Part shown: positions 25,773 through 33,562 of the stretch, piece by piece | How the letters are laid out: each line of letters begins with the position of its first letter | Position numbering within the stretch: position 1 is the stretch's first letter | Origin: CAZLRH01 sp964562015 | GTDB lineage: Bacteria; Verrucomicrobiota; Verrucomicrobiia; Opitutales; JABDGR01 | Reading direction: 5' to 3' | Length of the DNA: 64,000 nucleotides | NCBI GenBank assembly: GCA_964562015.1 | Contig: CAZLRH010000002.1 | Location: forward strand, 315,431-379,430 | Program-made: the position numbers and the translations under genes | The notes under the pieces: model-generated | Database searches by the model: none | What the model was told of the DNA's origin: nothing | What the model saw: the letters and a program-made list of their open reading frames with translations, nothing else

Positions 25773-26300
25773 ATGGCCCAAACCATCACTCGGAAGGAAT
25801 CCCCCGCGGCCACCCGCACGGCCGCGCCACCGGTGGTCACGCCCCCGTCCGCCGCGACCACCCAGGACCGCGGCGGCGTGGTGAAACAATTTTCCGTTTT
25901 TGCGGAGAACAAGGTCGGGCGCCTCAATGACATCGTCGCGCTGCTCGCGGGCAAGGACGTGCATGTGCTGGCCTTGTGCTTGGTGGACACCACGGACAGC
26001 ACCATCATCCGCCTCGTGCTGGATTATCCCGAGGTCGCGGCGCCGCTGCTCACCGGCCAGGGTTTTGCCTACAGCATCACCAAGGTGCTCGCGGTGGAAA
26101 TTGACACCGAGGCCCGGCTGAAGTTCGTGACGTGCGCCCTCGTGCAGGCGGAAATCAACATTCACTACCTTTATCCCTTTCTCATGCGCCCCAATGGCCG
26201 CACCGGGCTTATCCTCCATCTCGAAGACCCCGACCTGGCCGCTGATGTGCTCAAGCGCAATCAAATCACCGTGCTCTCCCAGGCCGATCTCGCGCGCTGA
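25773..26300 (+). CDS. ACT-domain regulatory protein
   Basis: 175 residues. A disordered Thr/Ala/Pro-rich head of about 35 residues precedes an ACT domain (QFSVFAENKVGRLNDIVALLAGKDVHVLAL...DTTDSTIIRLVLD) and a second ACT-like half (FVTCALVQAEINIHYLYPFLMRPNGRTGLILHLED). ACT domains bind amino acids and regulate enzymes. The arrangement resembles acetolactate synthase small subunit or stand-alone tandem ACT proteins, but no ilv gene is nearby, so the ligand and partner are unknown. The hydrolase gene follows 45 bases downstream. Confidence 0.78.
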   Translation: MAQTITRKESPAATRTAAPPVVTPPSAATTQDRGGVVKQFSVFAENKVGRLNDIVALLAGKDVHVLALCLVDTTDSTIIRLVLDYPEVAAPLLTGQGFAYSITKVLAVEIDTEARLKFVTCALVQAEINIHYLYPFLMRPNGRTGLILHLEDPDLAADVLKRNQITVLSQADLAR

Positions 26301-26345
26301 GTTTTTTTGCAGTTTACCCCCCATCCCCCAAGCCCCTGTCCTGTG

Positions 26346-27455
26346 ATGCGAAAGAATTTTTTGGCGCAATGTATTTTAGTTTTGGCGTCGCCTGTCCTGC
26401 TGGCCGCGGCGGCTGAAACGCCCAAACCCGCCGAGGCCGCCACAGTTTCCGGCAATACCACCGCGGCAAATAATTCCGCGGCGGAAAATCCGACGCGCGC
26501 GGCGTTCCTCAAATTGATTGACCAACCCCGCGTGCCGCTCGCGCCGGAAAGCAAGGATTTGGGCGAAGCCGACGGATTGCAGCAATATCATTTCACCTTC
26601 GCCGCGGCCCAGGATCAGCGCGTCACCGGCCTGCTGACCGAACCGGCCAAACGGACGGGCCGCCTGCCGGTTGTGATCATGCTGCATGGCACGGGCGGAA
26701 AAAAAGAAGACCTGCGCGCGCAGATGACCGCCTACGCCCAGGTCGGATTCATTGCCGTGGCGATCGACGCCCGCTACCACGGCGAGCGCGCGGGCGGCGC
26801 CGCCGGCAGCACCGCCTACCAAAATGCCATTCTCGCCGCCTGGCAAAAGGGCGGCGCCCACCCGTTTTTCTACGACACCGCCTGGGATGTCATGCGCCTG
26901 GTGGATTACCTCGACACGCGCGACGACGTGGATCCGAAACGCCTCGGCCTGATGGGCGTTTCCATGGGCGGCATTGAAACTTATCTCACCGCCGCCGCGG
27001 ACCCGCGCATCGCCGTGGTCGTGCCGTTCATCAGCCTCGAAAGTTTTAAATGGGCGCTCGACCACGACCTCTGGTCGCACCGCACGGAAACGATTCCCCT
27101 CGCCTTGAGTGCCGCGGCCCAGGAAGCCGGCGTCGCGCAAATTGACGCGGCTTTCGTGCGCAAATTTTACGACAAAGTCGCGCCGGGCATTTATGGGCAG
27201 TTCGACGGCCCGGCCATGGCCACACTCATCGCCCCGCGGCCGATGCTCGCCATCAACGGCGCGAACGATCTGCGCACGCCCATCGAGGGCGTCAACGAAT
27301 GCCTCGACGCCGCCAAGCCGATTTACCACGCCGCCAACGCGGACGACCGCCTCGTGTACATTGCCCAGCCAAACACGGCCCACGCGGTGAAGCCGGAATC
27401 GTACGTCGCCGCCCGCGAATGGTTTGTCAAATGGCTAAAGCCGGAGGCGAAGTAG
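26346..27455 (+). CDS. Exported alpha/beta hydrolase (dienelactone hydrolase/acetyl-esterase-like)
   Basis: 369 residues from the ATG at 26346 (MRKNFLAQCILV), which starts a signal peptide ending near LLAAAAETP. The catalytic domain has the oxyanion block VVIMLHGTGGKKED, the nucleophile elbow GLMGVSMGGIETYL (Ser), the acid in MLAINGANDLRTP and the His in NTAHAVKPE, so the triad is complete. Such secreted hydrolases often deacetylate or cleave esters on plant polysaccharides, which would fit the rhamnogalacturonan lyase elsewhere in the window, but the substrate is inferred only loosely. It converges on ftsY with 10 bases between stops. Confidence 0.8.
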   Translation: MRKNFLAQCILVLASPVLLAAAAETPKPAEAATVSGNTTAANNSAAENPTRAAFLKLIDQPRVPLAPESKDLGEADGLQQYHFTFAAAQDQRVTGLLTEPAKRTGRLPVVIMLHGTGGKKEDLRAQMTAYAQVGFIAVAIDARYHGERAGGAAGSTAYQNAILAAWQKGGAHPFFYDTAWDVMRLVDYLDTRDDVDPKRLGLMGVSMGGIETYLTAAADPRIAVVVPFISLESFKWALDHDLWSHRTETIPLALSAAAQEAGVAQIDAAFVRKFYDKVAPGIYGQFDGPAMATLIAPRPMLAINGANDLRTPIEGVNECLDAAKPIYHAANADDRLVYIAQPNTAHAVKPESYVAAREWFVKWLKPEAK

Positions 27456-27465
27456 GCGCGAGAGG

Positions 27466-28398
27466 TCACTCCTCCACCCCGAACAGCGCCTTGGCAAAAT
27501 TCTCGACGGAGAAGGGTTGCAGGTCGTCCGGCTGCTCGCCGAGGCCGACAAAGTGGATGGGCAGTTTCAATTCGCGGTAGATGCCGACGAGCGCGCCGCC
27601 GCGGCTGGTGCCGTCGAGCTTGGTGATGATCAACCCGGTCAGGTCAAAGGCCTGGTGAAACACGCGGGCCTGTTCGATGGAGTTCGAGCCGAGCGAGCCA
27701 TCCAGCACGAGCCAACGGTGCCGCGGCGCGGCGGGGTCGTGCTTTTGCAGGACGCGCCGGATTTTCTTCAACTCCTCCATCAAATTGTGCTTGGTGTGCA
27801 GACGGCCCGCCGTGTCGAGGATGACGAGGTCCTGCTTGCGCGCGGCGGCGGCCTGCCACGCGTCATATGCGACCGCCGCGGTGTCCGCGCCGGACTGGCT
27901 GGAAATCACCTCAAGCGCCAGGCGCTTGGCCCAGGCCTGCAACTGTTCGTTGGCCGCGGCGCGAAAAGTATCGCACGCGCCGAGCACCACGCTGCGGCCT
28001 TCCTGCCGGTAATGCCAAGCGAGCTTGGCGGCCGTCGTCGTCTTGCCCGAGCCATTGACGCCCACCAGGCAAATCACATCGGGCCGGCCGGGCGCGGGCT
28101 GGAGCACCGGTGGTTTCTCCGCCCCGGCCAGCACGCGGCACAAGACCGCGGCCCCGAGGCGCGCGGCATCCTGGCTGCGCAGCGCGGAATCCTTTTTCCA
28201 CGCGGCCTTGATCTCGGCCAGCACCTCGCTGGCGGTCTCGACGCCGAGGTCCGCGCCATACATGGCCTCCTCCATCTGGGCGAGCTTCGCGGGGTCCAGC
28301 GTCAGCGAGAGCGCGACGCCGAGCTTGTCGAACGCCGCGTGAAAAGTCGGCGTGGACCGCCGCAACCCCACCTTGAACTTTTCGAAAAAGGAACCCAT
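27466..28398 (-). CDS. ftsY: Signal recognition particle receptor FtsY
   Basis: 310 residues from the ATG at 28396-28398 (MGSFFEKFKVGL). FtsY docks ribosome-SRP complexes at the membrane and couples GTP hydrolysis to handover. The N domain is helical. The G domain has P-loop GVNGSGKTTTAAKLA, G2 DTFRAAANEQL, G3 DTAGRLHTKHNLMEEL, G4 TKLDGTSRGG and the closing GLGEQPDDLQPFS. There is no long acidic A domain, only a short amphipathic helix for membrane contact, as in many short FtsY proteins. Confidence 0.96.
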   Translation of the reverse strand: MGSFFEKFKVGLRRSTPTFHAAFDKLGVALSLTLDPAKLAQMEEAMYGADLGVETASEVLAEIKAAWKKDSALRSQDAARLGAAVLCRVLAGAEKPPVLQPAPGRPDVICLVGVNGSGKTTTAAKLAWHYRQEGRSVVLGACDTFRAAANEQLQAWAKRLALEVISSQSGADTAAVAYDAWQAAAARKQDLVILDTAGRLHTKHNLMEELKKIRRVLQKHDPAAPRHRWLVLDGSLGSNSIEQARVFHQAFDLTGLIITKLDGTSRGGALVGIYRELKLPIHFVGLGEQPDDLQPFSVENFAKALFGVEE

Positions 28399-28590
28399 GA
28401 ACCGAAAATTCACCCATAAACCCGCGGCATACTCAACCCTCGTTTTTGCCGGGGTGGTCGCGAGGGCAGGCTAATGGCCCGTCGTCGAACACATATTGGC
28501 AGTTATATATTGATATTTTCACCATCTCTCCATTCTCCCGGTGCCGCCCGCCGTCGCCCCGGCCCACCCCTGCTTGCACTCCCAACGGCT

Positions 28591-28609
28591 GAGGAATTCC
28601 AACGTTGGA
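28591..28609. repeat. Left 19-bp direct repeat (target duplication of the IS1-type element)
   Basis: GAGGAATTCCAACGTTGGA lies immediately outside the left inverted terminal repeat and is repeated exactly, in the same orientation, immediately outside the right one (31304-31322). Its last 12 bases, TCCAACGTTGGA, are a perfect palindrome. Identical flanking copies are the mark of a target-site duplication. Confidence 0.88.
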
Positions 28610-28712
28610 GGTAGTGACTCCGCTTGAACTGCATTGCAGAAAATTGGGTAATTGACCCTGATTCTCCATCTTCCGCTTGCCAGCCCGCGCAAGCATGATG
28701 TAGGATGTGGGT

Positions 28713-29051
28713 ATGCCAACCAAGCACCCAGCACCCCCGCGAGACCTTGCGCAAATCGGCTACGATGCCGTCCAGCGCATTATCCGCCTGACGGAGGGGC
28801 CAACCATTCCCAGCCCGGCCATCCCCTTCCCCACCGACCCTTTTGCCGGTGGACCAGTCAAGAACCCCGACACCAAGACCGCCAACGTTGAGGAGATGGT
28901 CAGGAAGGCCATTGCCGAGGGCAAGAATCCCGGCGCAGTGCTGCTAGGGAGCCTCGGGGCTAGCAAGGGAGGCAAGGCGCGGGCTAAGAGCCTGTCGAAG
29001 GAGCAGCGGAAGCAGATTGCTAAAAAGGCGGCTAAGGCGCGGTGGGGCTAA
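28713..29051 (+). CDS. Small basic KGG-motif protein carried by the IS1-type element
   Basis: 112 residues from the ATG at 28713 (MPTKHPAPPRD); an in-frame GTG at 28707 would add two. The first 60 residues are Pro-rich, the middle has an amphipathic helix (VEEMVRKAIAEGKNPGAVLLG), and the C terminus is strongly basic: LGASKGGKARAKSLSKEQRKQIAKKAAKARWG. This closing motif is common in small hypothetical proteins of mobile DNA and suggests nucleic-acid binding, which is an inference. It is the first gene inside the left end of the element. It overlaps the end of the Abi remnant on the opposite strand by 20 bases. Confidence 0.6.
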   Translation: MPTKHPAPPRDLAQIGYDAVQRIIRLTEGPTIPSPAIPFPTDPFAGGPVKNPDTKTANVEEMVRKAIAEGKNPGAVLLGSLGASKGGKARAKSLSKEQRKQIAKKAAKARWG

Positions 29052-29499
29052 TAGTAGGGTCTCTTAAGGCCCAAAATGGCTCATCCTTCCATTTTGGAGG
29101 AAAGCCCATTGCTACGGGGTCAATAAAGGCATTGTCCTCGATTAACTTGGCGATTCTACAATTCCATTTCGTATCGGGTGCTATAACCTTGAGAATATCA
29201 AACATAACAACCGCTGTAGCGTAAAACTTAGCAGATGGGTGTATTGTCCCTTTACTATTATTTGCGAACGTAAACGAAAAAGGATTTAATAAAGTACTAA
29301 ATTTGTGCGCGACGGCTGGTTTAATGGCAATTTCCCGGTTCCAAAGCCTTAGGTGATGTGCGCATACATTACGCAGGTATCCGATGTGCTCTAGATGATG
29401 TTTTGCCTCCCCAGGATTAGATATAGTCAACCCTCTATCCGTCATGCATTTTATCTGTCCTGCCAAATCCCTTGACGGTTTTGTAAATTTCATCGCCAA
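29032..29499 (-). pseudogene. Abi-family (Abi_2-like) protein, C-terminal portion only
   Basis: 155 residues resembling the C-terminal half of Abi_2/AbiD-type proteins, which mediate abortive phage infection. The recognisable block is HLEHIGYLRNVCAHHLRLWNREIAIKP, followed by a hydrophobic-helical region and a FPPKWKDEPFW end. Family members are about 300 residues; the N-terminal half is absent, and upstream bases (29500-29650) show no continuation in this frame. It is probably a remnant, though translation from the ATG at 29499 is possible. It is divergent from the transposase within the mobile element. Confidence 0.65.
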
Positions 29500-29693
29500 A
29501 TTTGGGCAAAAAAATACCCACCAAATTGCGCATTGTTAAGAGGCGTGGCGGGTGTGTTGCGGAGAGTATACGATTTATTTTTGAAAAAAACTACTATGAA
29601 TTTATGCTTTACGATTCGACCATTTACCACTCAACGACTTAGGTAACAAAAATAATGCTTGCGCGGGCACGCATCGTAGCTTACGATTGGGGC

Positions 29694-30542
29694 ATGAATC
29701 AGCTATCCCCCGAGAAACAGGCGCAAATCTTTCACTGTCTGGTTGAGGGCATTAGCCTGCGCGCCACGGCCAGGCTGGTAGGCGTATCGTTTAATGCGGT
29801 GTTGCGGACGTTCGTTAAGCTCGGGAAGGCGTGCCATCAGTACCAATCGGAAACCTTCCGCAACTTTAAGCCCCGCTATCTACAGTTAGACGAACAATAC
29901 GGGTTCGTTGGGGCCAAGGAGAACAACGCCAGCCCCGAGAATCGGGCCGAAAAGGGCTGGGGCACTATCTGGACATGGCTGGCGATAGACGCCGAAAGCA
30001 AACTCGTGCCTTGCTGGCACGTCGGCAATCGTGAGGCCAGGGACGCCGACATGTTCCTATCGGACTTGGCCGAGCGTTTGGCTTGCCGGGTGCAAATCTC
30101 CACCGATGGATTTACCGCCTATGCTCCGGCGATCAAAAAATTCTTTGGCGATAATGTGGATTTTGCCCAACTGATTAAGGTCTATCGGAAGCCAGCAGCG
30201 TTGCCGTACAATAGCCCGCCCATCTGTGTAGGCTCCTACAAGACGCCCGTTTCTGGCCGTCCTGACGGTGCGCACGTCTCCACGTCCTATGCCGAGCGGC
30301 TGAACCTCACCGTGCGCATGAAGAACCGTCGGTTTACGCGCCTGACGAACGCCTTTAGCAAGAAGGTCTCCAATCACTTCCTTTCGCTCTCGATGAACTT
30401 TTTCCACTACAATTTTTGCCGTCGGCACATGAGCCTAGAAGGGCTGACGCCAGTCATGAAGGCGGGTTACGCAAACCACGTTTGGACAATTGAGGAAGTG
30501 GTTGCGTTGTTGTCGAAAAAAGCCGTAGAAAAGGCGGCATGA
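29694..30542 (+). CDS. IS1-family DDE transposase
   Basis: 282 residues from the ATG at 29694 (MNQLSPEKQAQIFHCLVEG); an upstream in-frame ATG at 29655 is less like the family start. An HTH lies at residues about 20-42 (SLRATARLVGVSFNAVLRTF). The catalytic acidic residues appear as Asp66 (LQLDEQYG), Asp138 (STDGFTAY) and Glu201 (STSYAERLNLT). The basic block MKNRRFTRLTNAFSKK follows, with FFHYNFCRRH near the end. It is a single ORF with no InsA/InsB' frameshift, as in the single-ORF IS1 subgroups. Its stop overlaps the next gene by four bases (ATGA). Confidence 0.9.
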   Translation: MNQLSPEKQAQIFHCLVEGISLRATARLVGVSFNAVLRTFVKLGKACHQYQSETFRNFKPRYLQLDEQYGFVGAKENNASPENRAEKGWGTIWTWLAIDAESKLVPCWHVGNREARDADMFLSDLAERLACRVQISTDGFTAYAPAIKKFFGDNVDFAQLIKVYRKPAALPYNSPPICVGSYKTPVSGRPDGAHVSTSYAERLNLTVRMKNRRFTRLTNAFSKKVSNHFLSLSMNFFHYNFCRRHMSLEGLTPVMKAGYANHVWTIEEVVALLSKKAVEKAA

Positions 30543-30727
30543 ATAATACAATTAAGGAATACAAGACAGTAGGCGGATTATCTTCTGGAGATTTGGATAG
30601 CCTCGTTAATGAACTGCTTAAACAGGGTTATATTCCATATGGAAATCCATATGCAGAATCCCGCACCCTGTTTCAGGCGATGATTAAGGAAGTTGAAAAG
30701 GCCGAGCCCAGAATTAGGTCACTGTGA
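30539..30727 (+). CDS. DUF1737-like small protein, passenger gene
   Basis: 62 residues starting in the ATGA overlap with the transposase stop, so it is translationally coupled to it. The pattern YKTVGG...LDSLVNELLKQGYIPYGNPYAES...LFQAMIKE matches DUF1737, a small domain of unknown function whose members have a WxxxG/Y-P-G-G...YQAM layout. It has no membrane segment. Coupling to the transposase suggests co-expression from one transcript, but a role in transposition is unproven. Confidence 0.7.
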   Translation: MNNTIKEYKTVGGLSSGDLDSLVNELLKQGYIPYGNPYAESRTLFQAMIKEVEKAEPRIRSL

Positions 30728-30753
30728 TAAGCAGTTGACAAAATTACTTTCTC

Positions 30754-30987
30754 GTGCAAAGTCAAGGCGTGACTCCCGAGCCAGAGCTTGACGTTGCCAA
30801 GCGCGTCCTGACGCCGGGCATTTCCACGATTGATAACTGCATCGTAGATTTTGACGCTCGCAGAATCATCTACCCTGACACCCTGCATCTCAAGCGATTT
30901 GCCACCAAGGGCGATTACGAGTTTGTCTCCATGAAGCTAATAGATGCGCACAATCTGGGTAATGTCCCCGAGTTGGTTAATCTCTAG
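30754..30987 (+). CDS. Small hypothetical protein in the mobile element
   Basis: 77 residues with a mixed-charge, non-repetitive composition (QGVTPEPELDVAKRVL...DFDARRIIYPDTLHLKRF). It begins 26 bases after the DUF1737 gene on the same strand and could be read with it. No family recognised. A similar-length open frame exists antisense to part of it (30673-30888), so coding is uncertain; it also overlaps the next ORF tail-to-tail by about 50 bases. Confidence 0.35.
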   Translation: MQSQGVTPEPELDVAKRVLTPGISTIDNCIVDFDARRIIYPDTLHLKRFATKGDYEFVSMKLIDAHNLGNVPELVNL

Positions 30988-31149
30988 GTCATGGCCGATA
31001 TATTGGCCGAAGTTCCAATTCCCGCTTCGTACGTCCTTATGAAGGTGAAGGCCGGGGTCAAAGATGAGACCAGGCAAACCAATCTTGCGATTGGTCGTAT
31101 AACGCCCCGGCTCAATCTCGGTAAATAGGTCGGTAAATTTGACGCGCAT
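30937..31149 (-). CDS. Small hypothetical protein near the right end of the element
   Basis: 70 residues from an ATG at 31147-31149. The composition looks protein-like (FTDLFTEIEPGRYTTNRKIGLPGLIFDPGLHLH), with balanced aromatic and charged residues and no low complexity. It converges with the preceding ORF, overlapping by about 50 bases, so probably not both are real. No family recognised. Confidence 0.35.
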   Translation of the reverse strand: MRVKFTDLFTEIEPGRYTTNRKIGLPGLIFDPGLHLHKDVRSGNWNFGQYIGHDLEINQLGDITQIVRIY

Positions 31150-31303
31150 GGATAGTGAGCCTAAACGGGCGCCACCTTAGAGCAAGGGCCGTATTTTACC
31201 TAATCCTAAGGCGTTAGACATCTAACCGGGATGCTCGGGGGTCGCTCCTACCCTCAGCCCACCCGTAGCCCCAGCCTCTAGGTTTTCAAACGGAGTCACT
31301 ACC

Positions 31304-31322
31304 GAGGAATTCCAACGTTGGA
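31304..31322. repeat. Right 19-bp direct repeat (target duplication)
   Basis: This is an exact second copy of GAGGAATTCCAACGTTGGA immediately after the right terminal repeat (...CACTACC). With the left copy at 28591-28609 it defines the insertion site. Confidence 0.88.
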
Positions 31323-31564
31323 TGCACGAGGGTTTTCGTATTTGCATTGCAAATACATCCTATTTGGATTGCGAGAAATGGGCCGAAAGGGAGCCTAACG
31401 TAAAATGTAATTTTTAATTCTTTTATTACCAATAACTTATGAAAGTAAAAATCAAGTTGGCACAAGGCGTGGTTAAGGACGTGCACGCAGCAAACTAACG
31501 TCCTCACTGACCTGATCAACTTCACCTTCCGATCGTCCTTCCTCACCCCTTATTTCCACCCGTC
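31323..31564 (+). promoter_or_regulatory. Upstream region of the sigma-factor gene with a palindrome
   Basis: This is native DNA between the mobile element and the sigma-factor start. A 19-base perfect palindrome with a single central base (GTATTTGCA-T-TGCAAATAC) lies at 31338-31356, 16 bases from the insertion junction; it could be an operator. An AT-rich stretch at about 31400-31450 is a plausible promoter zone, but I cannot assign boxes. The element has inserted just upstream of this region and may have cut it off from distal control sites. Confidence 0.4.
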
Positions 31565-32341
31565 ATGAAGCTTCCCGCCCCCACCCGCAGCATCACCCCG
31601 ACCGCCGACCCCGCCGCGCAGGCCTCCCGCGCCCTGTCCCCCGAGCATTGCCAGTTGTTGGAACAGCACTATCCGCTCGTGCGCACCGTCGTTTCGCAAA
31701 TGAGCCAGTACCTGCCGAGTTGCGCCGATCTCGACGAATTGCACAGCGTGGGACTGACCGGCCTGATCGCCGCCGTGCGCCGTTACAACGTCACCAAGAA
31801 AAAGACTTTTGAAGGCTATGCCGCCCTGCGCATCCGCGGCGCGATTTTGGACGAGCTACGCCGCCTGGACTGGATGCCGCGCTCGGCCCGCCTGCATGCG
31901 CGCCAGTTGCGCGGCGTGATGGACGGCCTCGAGCAAAATCTGGGCCGCGTGCCGACCACCGAGGAAACCCGCCGCGAACTAGGCCTGAGCCCCGAGGCGT
32001 TCAACCGCCTGCAAACGCGCGTGCAACCGGTGCGTGTCGTGCCCCTGGACCAGCCCGTCGAGCATGATTCCGGCCAGCGTTTGAATCTGCACGACATCAT
32101 TCGCGACGAGAGCATCGCGCCCGTGCACGCCGGCCTTGAACAAGCGGAGACGGTCGCGCAGCTCGTGGAGAAACTCCAGAACCTTCCGGAACGCCAGCGC
32201 AAGGTGCTCGCGCTCTATTATTTTGACGGATTGCGGCTGGCGGAAATCGCCGAGGTCTTCGGCGTGACCGAGGCCCGCGTGTGCCAGATTCACAGCCAGG
32301 CGCTGCAAACCTTGCGCCAGCGCTGGTCGGACCGGAACTAA
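31565..32341 (+). CDS. RNA polymerase sigma-70 factor, FliA/WhiG type
   Basis: 258 residues. Region 2 begins at LLEQHYPLVRTVVSQMSQYLP with the promoter -10 recognition block FEGYAALRIRGAILDELRRLDWMPRSAR, typical of FliA/WhiG sigma-28 proteins. Region 3 contains TTEETRRELGLSPEAFNRL. Region 4 at the end has LPERQRKVLALYYFDGLRLAEIAEVFGVTEARVCQIHSQAL, including the helix-turn-helix. No flagellar gene is near, so its regulon could be motility, development or stress. No anti-sigma factor gene is adjacent. A riboflavin gene follows 73 bases downstream. Confidence 0.9.
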   Translation: MKLPAPTRSITPTADPAAQASRALSPEHCQLLEQHYPLVRTVVSQMSQYLPSCADLDELHSVGLTGLIAAVRRYNVTKKKTFEGYAALRIRGAILDELRRLDWMPRSARLHARQLRGVMDGLEQNLGRVPTTEETRRELGLSPEAFNRLQTRVQPVRVVPLDQPVEHDSGQRLNLHDIIRDESIAPVHAGLEQAETVAQLVEKLQNLPERQRKVLALYYFDGLRLAEIAEVFGVTEARVCQIHSQALQTLRQRWSDRN

Positions 32342-32414
32342 GACCGCGCCCTTGACGGCCCCGCGTCGGCGGGGGTAAAGTGGCGGGCTCTGCGGTTCTC
32401 CCGTGCGCCCGGCC

Positions 32415-33545
32415 ATGTCCTCGCCCAACCATTCTCCTCCTGCGCCCTTCGACAGCGTCGAAGAGGCGGTGGCCGAAATTGCCGCCGGCCGCCTGGTCAT
32501 CGTCACGGACGATGAGGCGCGGGAGAACGAGGGCGATTTCGTGATGGCGGCGGCGAAGGTCACCGCCGAAGCCGTGAACATGATGCTGCGGCACGGTCGC
32601 GGCCTCATTTGCGTGCCCACAGTGGCGCACCAGCTCAAGCGCCTCGGCATCAACCAAATGGTGCCGGACAACCGCGAGTCGCAGAAGACGGATTTCAGCG
32701 TGTCGGTGGACGCCGCCGAGGGCATCACGACGGGCATCAGCGCGTACGACCGCGCGGCGACGATTGAAATTCTAGCCAACCCGCACGCCACACCGGAAAT
32801 GCTCGTGCAGCCGGGCCATGTGTTTCCCCTGCGCGCGAAACCAGGCGGCGTGCTCCAGCGCGCGGGCCACACCGAGGCTGCGGTGGACCTCGCCGCGCTC
32901 GCGGGCCTGCATCCGAGCGGAGTCATTTGCGAGATTTTGAATGAAGACGGCAGCCTCGCCCGCCTGCCGGAGCTGATCGAGTACAAGCGCCGTTTCGGTC
33001 TCAAACTCATTTCCATCGCGCAACTCATCCATCACCGCTATCTCCGCGAAAAACTCGTCGAGCGCGTGACGGCGATGCCGTTTTCGTCAGATTTCGGCCT
33101 CTTTGAGTTGCACGTGTACCGCAGCTTTCTCGACGGGCGCACTCATTATGCCTTCACGCGCGGGCAGCTCGACGGCGCGCCGACCCTGGTGCGCGTGCAA
33201 AGCGAGAACTTGCTCGCGGATGTGTTCCGCGCGCAACAGTTCAGCGGCTTCCGCTCGCTGAGCGCCGCCATGGAGCGCGTGGCCCGCGAAGGCCGCGGCG
33301 CAGTGGTATACATCGGCCAGCCCGCCGGCGGCGTCACGATTGAAGCCGGCGCCAACGGCTCGAGCCCCGGCCGCCTCACGCCCGCGGGCATGGACATCCG
33401 TGATTACGGCATCGGCGCGCAAATCCTGGCCGACCTCGGCCTGCGCCGCATCCGTCTGCTGAGCGGCTCGCCCCAGCGCAAAGTCGTCGGCCTCGACGGC
33501 TTCGGTCTCGAAATCGTCGAGATGGTGCCGCTGAATCCTGCCTAA
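32415..33545 (+). CDS. ribB: 3,4-dihydroxy-2-butanone-4-phosphate synthase with degenerate GTP cyclohydrolase II domain (RibBX-like)
   Basis: 376 residues from the ATG at 32415. The N-terminal RibB domain (about 1-205), which makes the four-carbon precursor of riboflavin from ribulose-5-P, is intact: VIVTDDEARENEGDFVMAA, HGRGLICVP, RAGHTEAAVDLAALAGL and ICEILNEDG. The C-terminal part aligns with GTP cyclohydrolase II (ENLLADVFRAQQF, DIRDYGIGAQILADLGLRRIRLLS), but the zinc-binding cysteines normally in the GDVFGSLRCDC region are absent and the loop reads ADVFRAQQFSGF. It therefore probably has only the RibB activity; a separate RibA should exist elsewhere. ribH lies about 200 bases downstream. 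Confidence 0.88.
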   Translation: MSSPNHSPPAPFDSVEEAVAEIAAGRLVIVTDDEARENEGDFVMAAAKVTAEAVNMMLRHGRGLICVPTVAHQLKRLGINQMVPDNRESQKTDFSVSVDAAEGITTGISAYDRAATIEILANPHATPEMLVQPGHVFPLRAKPGGVLQRAGHTEAAVDLAALAGLHPSGVICEILNEDGSLARLPELIEYKRRFGLKLISIAQLIHHRYLREKLVERVTAMPFSSDFGLFELHVYRSFLDGRTHYAFTRGQLDGAPTLVRVQSENLLADVFRAQQFSGFRSLSAAMERVAREGRGAVVYIGQPAGGVTIEAGANGSSPGRLTPAGMDIRDYGIGAQILADLGLRRIRLLSGSPQRKVVGLDGFGLEIVEMVPLNPA

Positions 33546-33562
33546 AACTAAACACTTTTTTT

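Larger units (their letters stand above)
28610..31303. mobile_element. IS1-family element with passenger genes, 2694 bp
   Basis: The element is bounded by 19-bp inverted terminal repeats: 28610-28628 (GGTAGTGACTCCGCTTGAA) and 31285-31303 (reverse complement GGTAGTGACTCCGTTTGAA), differing at one position. The ends closely resemble the known IS1 end GGTAATGACTCCAACTT. Each is abutted by an exact 19-bp direct repeat, so both ends and the insertion are intact. Inside are an IS1-type DDE transposase (29694-30542) and passenger ORFs. The interior is less GC-rich than the flanks. Ordinary IS1 is about 770 bp; this one carries about 1.8 kb of cargo. The flanking duplication is longer than the 8-9 bp usual for IS1. 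Confidence 0.9.

Noticed and set aside
28433..28723. Minus-strand 96-codon ORF spanning the left end of the mobile element
   Set aside because: It crosses the insertion junction and terminal repeat, so it cannot be an ancestral gene; the composition is not protein-like.
30673..30888. 71-codon minus-strand ORF antisense to the end of the DUF1737 gene and the following ORF
   Set aside because: It overlaps the better-supported DUF1737 gene and lacks any family signal. I kept the plus-strand reading at low confidence.
31455..31475. Sigma-54-like -24 element (TTGGCACA) before the sigma-factor gene
   Set aside because: The required GC at the -12 position is GG, with the rest of the -12 element missing, so the spacing test fails.
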